Shown here: piece by piece, positions 1-5,047 of the stretch | Layout: every line of letters starts with the position of its first letter | Numbering within the stretch: the stretch's first letter is position 1 | The notes under the pieces: generated by a model | What the model was told of the DNA's origin: nothing | What the model saw: only the letters and a program-made list of their open reading frames with translations | Databases searched by the model: none | Position numbers and translations under genes: made by a program | Source of the DNA: Planctomycetaceae bacterium | GTDB taxonomy: Bacteria; Planctomycetota; Planctomycetia; Planctomycetales; Planctomycetaceae | DNA length: 5,047 nt | Reading direction: 5' to 3' | Assembly (NCBI GenBank): GCA_016765335.1 | Contig: JAESQE010000187.1 | Span: forward strand, 2,470-7,516

Positions 1-34
1 AATTACAGATATTACTCCATTCCCATATCAAATT

Positions 35-58
35 AGTCAATCAATTCTTGATTCGACT
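35..58. repeat. Bulged inverted repeat (hairpin) upstream of the surface-protein gene
   Basis: The arms AGTCAATCAA (35-44) and TTGATT-C-GACT (48-58) pair over ten base pairs, with a single unpaired C at 54 and a three-base TTC loop. It lies 53 bases before the start codon at 112. No run of T follows, so a Rho-independent terminator for an upstream gene is not supported. It may be an operator, a 5' leader stem, or chance in AT-rich DNA. The rest of 1-111 shows no convincing promoter or gene. Confidence 0.4.
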
Positions 59-111
59 GCATACCTTTCGGCCCCACCTTGTTTCTCCTCTCGTAAAATC
101 AAGAGCACCTC

Positions 112-3096
112 ATGATCAAGTTCTGTTTGTGTAGCAGACTTTTCGCTTCCAGCTTGTTTCTGGCATTCTGTCTTGGCCTGTTATTGGCTGATCAGTCATT
201 TGCTCAGGATCGTGGAATTGACGGGAGGTTCGGTCATACGGCGCTGCCAACAGTTGGGCGAAATTCTGGTATCACTCGCCTGGAACTGTTTCCGTACATA
301 AAAAATGGTGACGAACAAATTCTGTTTGGAGATATTCGTGGGTTCCTCTCCAATGAGGGAAATGCGGGTACGAACCTGACGGCTGGATTCCGTTTTTTGG
401 AGCCAAGTGATATTTTTGTACTCGGCATAAACGCTTCTTACGACTTCGACCAAACCTCCGAAGAAACTTTTCAGCAGCTTGGTCTCGGGCTGGAAGGCTT
501 CACGAGTTTCGGAAGCATTACTTCGAACTTCTATTTTCCGGTGGGGAATCAAGAACAGATATTGGAATCAACAAGTAGTAATTTCCGATTTCAAGGAACG
601 CAGCTTGTAGCAGATACAATGAATATTGTGGGGGTTTCGATGGAGGGCCTTGATGCGTCTATTGGGTTTAATCTTCCGACAGAGTTTGCTGAAGAACACC
701 AAATGGAAGCCACTTTCGGGTGGTATCATTTTGATGGAGCGGGCGTTCCAAGCATCGATGGATTTAAGATTCAGATTGATGGTCAAATCTCACCCGCACT
801 TTCTGCATTAACAACCATTACCAATGACGGTACTTTTGGCACGAACGTGACCCTTGGTATTGATTGGCGGTTTGGGTCTAAAGGGTTGCCGGAAGATCAG
901 TTGGAGCAGCGATTACGACGCTTTGTGGATCGCAACTACAATGTCGTACTTAGCGACAGAGAGCAACTTGGTGTCGCAGTCCCGGTGAATAGTCCGATCA
1001 CAGGATTGGCCTTCAATGTTCAGCATGTTTATGCCGAGCAGGGAGTATTACCATTGATTCCTCCTGGCGAGTTAGCAGGGGCTGTTGAATCACCATGGGC
1101 TACGGTTTCTGCGGCACAGGCATCTGGGGCAGATCTGATTGTTTTGCATTCTGGTTCTGTGTTACTCCAAGATATCACTTTGTCCGATGGTCAAATACTG
1201 GTTGGCGAGGGCGTTCCTTTTCAGCTTGAAACAGCCAACTTCGGCATGATCGATTTGCCTACAGTTAGCGGAAATCCTAATAATATCCCAGTGGTTCTTC
1301 CTCAGTTGACTCCAACTGGCAATGGGATTGTTCTGGGGAATAACTCGATCATTGCGGGGGTTATGATTGACTCTCCAGCGGGGCCAGGGATTTTGGCTGA
1401 TGGGGTGACAGGGTTTTCTGTCGAAAACGTCACAATTAATAGCGCCTCAGGCAATGCAATCGAAGTTAAAAATGGCAGCCAGGGTCGCTTTAAGGGGATC
1501 GCAATTAATGGCGGTGGTCAGGATGGGATATTCATCTCTGATACCAGTGATTTGCTGACATTTGAAGATATTTCTGTTTCCGGTGTGATGGGATATGGAG
1601 TTAATATTACTGGCGGGTATGGTACGGTTGATTTCAATGGAGACTTGACACTAGATGGTAATTTGGAGGGTGGACTGCGTGTGGCCGGGTTGGAATCTAT
1701 TGTACAAATTGACGATAACGGCACGATCGATACCGGTGATGACATTACCACGAATCTCGTAGGGACGGCATTGTTCGAAAATCTGAATATTAATCCTCCT
1801 GCGATGTCACGAGGAATTCATCTGGAAGACAATGACGGGCTGATTTCGATTGCACAGCTTGATGTGAACACTGTTGGTGAAACGGCGTTGTTTGTTAGAG
1901 ACACCAATCTGTTGATCATTAATGATGGTGCCTCGAATTCAGTAGATGCACCTGCCGCTGATGTTGAGAATTCCGTAGTTGATATTTTCCTGAAATCTGT
2001 TTCTGTTGATGGAGGCGATGTCGGAATTAGCATGAAGCAGACACAGGGCCGCATGATTATCTTGGGTGACAGGCGGACAAACGCTGCTGAGTCCGGCGGG
2101 TTGATTCAAAATACTGATGTCGCAGTGCATCTAGAAGGCTCGGGGACTTTTGCGTCACAACTCTTAAATTATTCTGGCAACAAAACGGTTGGAGTTGCTT
2201 CCAATTCCGAATTGTTCAAAATTTCTCAATCGCACATTACCGGTACAACGCAGCAGTTTGTTAATGCAACGAATTTGAGAGCCTTGGAAATTGAACAGTC
2301 TACTTTTGATGGCAATACGTTAGCGTCTCAGTCTGGCATTCTGTATTCCGTAGGGGAAACCGGGGGCTATGTCGTTCGCATCGCCAACAATATTGTGAGA
2401 GATACTCCGCAAGTTTTCTTTGATGCTGTCTCAACTGTTGGCGGGGAAGACGCAACACTGAGTTACATCTTTACTCAAAACGATATCCAGATGGACATGG
2501 CCTCTGCGGTGGCTGCTCGATTGAACTGGGCAGGATCGGTGGATGCAAATCTTACTAACAACTTACTGATTGGCACCAATGCAAATCAAAAAGGATTTGA
2601 AATCATCACTGGAGATTCGTCGCTGACATCAACAATTTTGGCTGCATCGAACAGGATCGGCTTCACGGGAATCAATGGTATTGCGATTGATATTGATGCG
2701 GGCGGGCCTGTTGCTGTCAGTCTTTCTCAAAATACGGTTGAGTTTTCGGGTAGAGATGGCATTGGATTCCGGGCTTCAGCCAGCAAAACGTCTAGTTTTA
2801 ATTTGACACTAAACGAAGTCTTCGACAACGCAGGCGGGGCAACAGGCATTTTGTTCCCCTCTTTGCATGATGGAAGCACCGTGGTCCTTAATGGCAATGT
2901 TGTTGATGTTTCAGGCTTCAGCACTTTTGTTGACCGTGGAATCGTTATTAACACTGTCACTGGAGTTGACGATCCTATTGTGACATTGGAATCCAGCTTG
3001 AATAACGCGATCTCCGGAGCCACAACAACCCTGAGTGTGCCCGCTGGCAACATTGCAGGGCGGGTGATTATCAACGGGCAAATTTTGGAGCCTTAA
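112..3096 (+). CDS. Inverse autotransporter beta-barrel protein with right-handed beta-helix passenger
   Basis: Predicted exported surface protein of 994 residues. Residues 1-31 form a signal peptide (Lys-3, Arg-9, hydrophobic core about 11-26, likely cleavage after SFA at 31). Residues about 38-256 resemble the inverse autotransporter barrel of intimin and invasin. They contain alternating amphipathic strands, an FGDIRGFLSNEG segment (72-83), GINASYDFD (105-113), a Gly-rich GLGLEGF strand (124-130), NFYFPVGN (139-146) and a closing strand ending in DWRFG (251-255). Residues 259-283 carry RFVDRNYNVVL (270-280), matching the R-x-N-N-x-V-L linker that follows such barrels. From about 325 to 950 there are Gly/Asn-rich turns and short Ile/Val strands (GIVL, GILA, AIEV, GIFI, GVNI) typical of parallel beta-helix coils. 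Inference: the barrel sits in the outer membrane and the helix is displayed outside. No catalytic site, lectin or Ig-like domain is recognised, so ligand and function are unknown. ATG 112 is the start that gives the signal peptide; the upstream AGAG is only a weak ribosome site. The gene ends in tandem TAA codons (3094-3099). Confidence 0.87.
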   Translation: MIKFCLCSRLFASSLFLAFCLGLLLADQSFAQDRGIDGRFGHTALPTVGRNSGITRLELFPYIKNGDEQILFGDIRGFLSNEGNAGTNLTAGFRFLEPSDIFVLGINASYDFDQTSEETFQQLGLGLEGFTSFGSITSNFYFPVGNQEQILESTSSNFRFQGTQLVADTMNIVGVSMEGLDASIGFNLPTEFAEEHQMEATFGWYHFDGAGVPSIDGFKIQIDGQISPALSALTTITNDGTFGTNVTLGIDWRFGSKGLPEDQLEQRLRRFVDRNYNVVLSDREQLGVAVPVNSPITGLAFNVQHVYAEQGVLPLIPPGELAGAVESPWATVSAAQASGADLIVLHSGSVLLQDITLSDGQILVGEGVPFQLETANFGMIDLPTVSGNPNNIPVVLPQLTPTGNGIVLGNNSIIAGVMIDSPAGPGILADGVTGFSVENVTINSASGNAIEVKNGSQGRFKGIAINGGGQDGIFISDTSDLLTFEDISVSGVMGYGVNITGGYGTVDFNGDLTLDGNLEGGLRVAGLESIVQIDDNGTIDTGDDITTNLVGTALFENLNINPPAMSRGIHLEDNDGLISIAQLDVNTVGETALFVRDTNLLIINDGASNSVDAPAADVENSVVDIFLKSVSVDGGDVGISMKQTQGRMIILGDRRTNAAESGGLIQNTDVAVHLEGSGTFASQLLNYSGNKTVGVASNSELFKISQSHITGTTQQFVNATNLRALEIEQSTFDGNTLASQSGILYSVGETGGYVVRIANNIVRDTPQVFFDAVSTVGGEDATLSYIFTQNDIQMDMASAVAARLNWAGSVDANLTNNLLIGTNANQKGFEIITGDSSLTSTILAASNRIGFTGINGIAIDIDAGGPVAVSLSQNTVEFSGRDGIGFRASASKTSSFNLTLNEVFDNAGGATGILFPSLHDGSTVVLNGNVVDVSGFSTFVDRGIVINTVTGVDDPIVTLESSLNNAISGATTTLSVPAGNIAGRVIINGQILEP

Positions 3097-3213
3097 TAAA
3101 TCGGTAGAGACAGCCTAAAACACAGTCCCAGGTAACTGGAAAGATTTCTTGTTGTCTACTATGATTCGCTCAGCTTTGAGATCCGCGCGCTCTCGGGAGT
3201 TTGTTAATTCGAT

Positions 3214-3240
3214 CTAAAATCTACTATTTCAATATTTTAG
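3214..3240. repeat. 7-bp inverted repeat upstream of sucC
   Basis: CTAAAAT (3214-3220) and ATTTTAG (3234-3240) are exact reverse complements separated by 13 bases. The repeat ends 27 bases before the sucC start. Position and symmetry would suit an operator or a leader stem in the sucCD promoter region, but the arms are short and AT-rich, so chance is possible. The octamer TCTACTAT overlaps its spacer (3220-3227) and also occurs at 3155-3162. The closest promoter-like pair here is TTGTTA (3201-3206) with TACTAT (3222-3227), but its 15-base spacing is poor. Confidence 0.35.
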
Positions 3241-3251
3241 TCTAACATTGC

Positions 3252-3258
3252 AGGGAAG
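3252..3258 (+). promoter_or_regulatory. Ribosome binding site of sucC
   Basis: AGGGAAG is a purine-rich Shine-Dalgarno-like sequence nine bases before ATG 3268, and it supports that start. It overlaps a small symmetric element, GGGA-AGA-TCCC (3253-3263), that could weakly mask it in the mRNA. Confidence 0.6.
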
Positions 3259-3267
3259 ATCCCATCG

Positions 3268-4455
3268 ATGAAGATTCATGAATATCAGGGAAAACAATTG
3301 TTTCGGGAGTGCGGTATACCCGTGCCTCGGGGAATTGTTGTAAAAACTCCTGAAGAAGCCGCAGCTGCCTACAAGGAATTGGGTGGCTCGCTTGCAGTAG
3401 TCAAATCGCAAATCCACGCTGGTGGTCGCGGTAAAGGGACATTTATCGAGCAGCCAGATCAAAATGGCGTTGTGCTTGTCCGCAGTGCAGAAGAAGCTCA
3501 GGCAAATGCTGAAAGAATGCTGGGCAATACGCTGGTAACAATACAAACAGGCCCTGAAGGGAAGCAGGTTACGACCCTGTTTGTCGAAGAAGGCCTGGAT
3601 ATTGCCCGCGAATTGTATCTGGGAATTGTTGTTGACCGGGAACAAGATTGTCCTGTGTTGATCATGTCTTCTGAAGGAGGCATGGAAATTGAAGTGGTCG
3701 CTGAGAAGTCTCCAGAGAAAATCCTCAACGAATACTACGATGCAGCTCTCGGTTTAATGCCTTATCAAGCCAGAAATTTGGCTTTTGCCTTAGGCATGGA
3801 AGGCAAAACGGTTCGCAGTGCAGAGAAATTCCTCACAAAAATCTGCAAGTTCTTTGTCGATAACGATTGCAGCATGGCTGAGATCAACCCGCTAATCGTC
3901 ACGGGAGATGGCGAACTGGTTGCTTTGGATGCTAAGGTCAGTTTCGATGATAACGCGATGTTCCGTCATAAAAACCTGTTGGAACTGCGAGACCTTTCAG
4001 AAGAAGACCCCTCAGAAGTACAAGCACAAGATGCGGGCTTGAGTTACGTTAATTTGGATGGCAATATCGGCTGTCTGGTAAACGGGGCAGGCTTGGCAAT
4101 GAGCACGATGGACTTAATTAAACTGCACGGCGGCGAACCGGCCAACTTCTTAGATGTAGGTGGGGGCGCAAGCGTCGAGGCTGTTACCGAGGCATTTCGA
4201 ATCATTTTGGCTGATAAAAATGTGAAGGCTGTCTTGGTCAACATTTTCGGCGGCATCATGAAATGCGATGTCATTGTTGAAGCGTTGATGATCGCTTACG
4301 ACAAAGTCGGTATTACCGTTCCGTTGGTTGTGCGTCTGGAAGGCACGAATGTCGATATTGCTCGGGAAATGCTCGGGAATTCTGGGAAAGACATTATCAC
4401 TGCCAGCGATTTGACGGACGCTGCCCAAAAAGTAGTCGGAACCCTTGCTGGATAG
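3268..4455 (+). CDS. sucC: Succinyl-CoA synthetase (ADP-forming), beta subunit
   Basis: Beta subunit of succinate-CoA ligase. With SucD it catalyses succinyl-CoA + NDP + phosphate to succinate + NTP + CoA in the cytoplasmic TCA cycle. The 395 residues compare with 388 in E. coli. The N terminus [12 protein letters not shown] is the family's usual start. The ATP-grasp domain spans about 1-235. Lys-46 and the HAGGRGK loop (50-56) bind nucleotide; Asn-207 in EINPL and Asp-221 in LDAK correspond to the E. coli metal ligands. The C-terminal CoA-ligase domain has [18 protein letters not shown] (265-282), [14 protein letters not shown] (287-300) and [11 protein letters not shown] (324-334), all near-invariant in SucC. 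No key residue is missing. ADP versus GDP preference cannot be read with certainty; bacterial homologues are usually annotated as ADP-forming. sucD follows on the same strand after 128 bases, so the two are probably one operon, unrelated in function to the surface protein upstream. Confidence 0.97.
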   Translation: MKIHEYQGKQLFRECGIPVPRGIVVKTPEEAAAAYKELGGSLAVVKSQIHAGGRGKGTFIEQPDQNGVVLVRSAEEAQANAERMLGNTLVTIQTGPEGKQVTTLFVEEGLDIARELYLGIVVDREQDCPVLIMSSEGGMEIEVVAEKSPEKILNEYYDAALGLMPYQARNLAFALGMEGKTVRSAEKFLTKICKFFVDNDCSMAEINPLIVTGDGELVALDAKVSFDDNAMFRHKNLLELRDLSEEDPSEVQAQDAGLSYVNLDGNIGCLVNGAGLAMSTMDLIKLHGGEPANFLDVGGGASVEAVTEAFRIILADKNVKAVLVNIFGGIMKCDVIVEALMIAYDKVGITVPLVVRLEGTNVDIAREMLGNSGKDIITASDLTDAAQKVVGTLAG

Positions 4456-4467
4456 CACAGGCAAGGA

Positions 4468-4489
4468 GCACAGACAATCTTGTCTGTGC
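4468..4489 (+). repeat. Perfect 9-bp hairpin in the sucC-sucD spacer
   Basis: GCACAGACA (4468-4476) and TGTCTGTGC (4481-4489) pair perfectly around a four-base ATCT loop, 12 bases after the sucC stop codon. It is the strongest stem in the window. The following bases are G/C-rich rather than a T tract, so it is not a classical intrinsic terminator. A 3'-end stabiliser, RNA processing site or attenuating element between sucC and sucD is more plausible. The left arm start GCACAG is duplicated at 4455-4460, which could offer an alternative pairing. Confidence 0.7.
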
Positions 4490-4500
4490 AGGCCGGGGCG

Positions 4501-4516
4501 AAATCTCGGCAGATTT
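4501..4516 (+). repeat. Second spacer hairpin, 6-bp stem
   Basis: AAATCT (4501-4506) and AGATTT (4511-4516) are exact reverse complements around a CGGC loop, 11 bases after the stronger hairpin. The stem is AT-rich and weak alone. An alternative pairing, GCCG (4492-4495) with CGGC (4507-4510), would use its loop and compete with it. Confidence 0.4.
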
Positions 4517-4536
4517 AGATCTTTGAATACATGATA

Positions 4537-4553
4537 CTGGGGATATTCCTCAG
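4537..4553 (+). repeat. Third spacer hairpin, 7-bp stem
   Basis: CTGGGGA (4537-4543) pairs with TCCTCAG (4547-4553) around a TAT loop, with one G-U wobble (4540 with 4550). It ends 19 bases before the sucD ribosome binding site and leaves that site free. Confidence 0.4.
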
Positions 4554-4572
4554 CCTATAGATAGAAAACATC

Positions 4573-4578
4573 AGGAAG
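4573..4578 (+). promoter_or_regulatory. Ribosome binding site of sucD
   Basis: AGGAAG lies five bases before ATG 4584 and confirms independent translation initiation of sucD, which is too far from the sucC stop for simple translational coupling. Confidence 0.7.
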
Positions 4579-4583
4579 ACCTC

Positions 4584-5047
4584 ATGAGCATTCTTGTTGA
4601 TAGCGAAACACGAATTATTACGCAGGGAATTACGGGGAAGGCAGGCCTTTTTCATTCGCAGCAGTGTCGAGCCTACGCACAGGAGCATCGACCCGGTGAG
4701 AATATTCTGGTTGGTGGAGTGACTCCCGGTAAAGGGGGGCAGGAAGTTGATGGATTTCCTGTCTTTAATACCGTGCAAGAAGCCGTGGATCAAACTGGCG
4801 CAAACACCTCTTTGATTTTTGTTCCACCACCATTTTGTGCCGATGCGATTCTCGAAGCTGCCGATGCAGGTATCGAGTTGATCGTCACCATCACAGAAGG
4901 TGTACCTGTGCTTGATATGGCTAAGGTCAAAAAGAAACTCGAAGATTACACTTGCCGATTGATCGGACCGAACTGCCCGGGAATTATTACTCCTGGTGTT
5001 GCCAAAATTGGGATTATGCCTGGTTATATCCACAAGCCTGGTAAAGT
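4584..5047 (+). CDS. sucD: Succinyl-CoA synthetase, alpha subunit (partial, 3' end beyond window)
   Basis: Alpha subunit of succinate-CoA ligase, which binds CoA and carries the phosphohistidine intermediate. The window holds 154 complete codons of a protein that is 289 residues in E. coli; the reading frame is open to the window edge with no stop. The N terminus [21 protein letters not shown] (1-21) matches the family start and the first CoA-binding loop. [10 protein letters not shown] (43-52), [10 protein letters not shown] (59-68), [20 protein letters not shown] (80-99), TITEGVP (102-108), [12 protein letters not shown] (127-138) and the IHKPGK motif (149-154) follow in the expected order. 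The active-site histidine (His-246 in E. coli) lies beyond the window and cannot be checked. Between Tyr-31 and Gly-44 there are twelve residues, where E. coli has five, suggesting a short surface-loop insertion. The gene lies 128 bases after sucC on the same strand, probably in one operon. Confidence 0.96.
   Translation, partial: MSILVDSETRIITQGITGKAGLFHSQQCRAYAQEHRPGENILVGGVTPGKGGQEVDGFPVFNTVQEAVDQTGANTSLIFVPPPFCADAILEAADAGIELIVTITEGVPVLDMAKVKKKLEDYTCRLIGPNCPGIITPGVAKIGIMPGYIHKPGK

Noticed and set aside
94..99. TAAAAT, a close match to a -10 box, upstream of the surface-protein gene.
   Set aside because: No acceptable -35 hexamer lies 15-19 bases upstream, and it is only 12 bases from the start codon.
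2..115. Open frame on the + strand from the window edge ending in a TGA that overlaps the ATG at 112 (ATGA).
   Set aside because: The 37-codon translation (Ser/Pro/Thr-rich, no recognisable motif) does not look like a protein C terminus. Two other + frames are also largely open here, so it cannot be told from chance without flanking sequence.
160..171. LAFC in the signal peptide (Cys-20), considered as a lipoprotein lipobox.
   Set aside because: Position -1 is Phe rather than Gly/Ala/Ser, and the Cys is in the middle of the hydrophobic core, with a better signal peptidase I site at 31.
3128..3139. CCAG-GTAA-CTGG hairpin with a GNRA-type loop after the surface-protein gene, considered as a terminator.
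   Set aside because: The stem is only four base pairs and there is no adjacent T run, so it is too weak to call.
3229..3645. 138-residue open frame on the minus strand.
   Set aside because: It is antisense to the start of sucC, with no plausible ribosome site or domain.
4468..4500. Intrinsic terminator between sucC and sucD.
   Set aside because: The 9-bp stem is strong, but the downstream bases are AGGCCGGGGCG with no U tract, so full Rho-independent termination is unlikely.
4531..4560. Nine-codon open frame (MILGIFLSL) between sucC and sucD, possible leader peptide.
   Set aside because: It has no Shine-Dalgarno sequence and overlaps the third hairpin; an ORF this short is expected by chance.
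4515..5033. 172-residue open frame on the minus strand.
   Set aside because: It lies antisense to sucD, which has unambiguous family motifs. The antisense translation has no recognisable domain.

Overview
The window looks like chromosomal DNA from a Gram-negative (diderm) bacterium of moderate GC content. My best guess is a planctomycete. This rests on an inverse-autotransporter barrel fused to a beta-helix passenger, a combination I associate with planctomycete surface proteins, and on the general character of the sequence. No rRNA or other phylogenetic marker is present, so the assignment is inference.

Layout, all on the + strand. Positions 1-111 are upstream non-coding DNA with one bulged hairpin (35-58). 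Positions 112-3096 encode a 994-residue exported protein: signal peptide, inverse autotransporter (intimin/invasin-type) outer-membrane beta-barrel, the helix/linker motif that follows such barrels, and a long right-handed beta-helix passenger expected on the cell surface. Positions 3097-3267 are a 171-base intergenic region with a 7-bp inverted repeat and the ribosome binding site of the next gene. Positions 3268-4455 encode SucC, the ATP-grasp beta subunit of succinyl-CoA synthetase. Positions 4456-4583 are an unusually long and structured sucC-sucD spacer with three consecutive hairpins. From 4584 to the window end is the first half of sucD, the CoA-binding alpha subunit, cut by the window edge.

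SucC and SucD form one enzyme that interconverts succinyl-CoA and succinate with substrate-level phosphorylation in the TCA cycle. They are almost certainly co-transcribed, although the spacer structure suggests processing or differential expression. The surface-protein gene upstream has no evident functional link to sucCD and is probably a separate transcription unit. The items most worth a second look are the barrel plus beta-helix architecture, the hairpin-rich sucC-sucD spacer, and an apparent seven-residue insertion near the CoA-binding loop of SucD. I found no RNA genes, mobile elements, CRISPR arrays or attachment sites.
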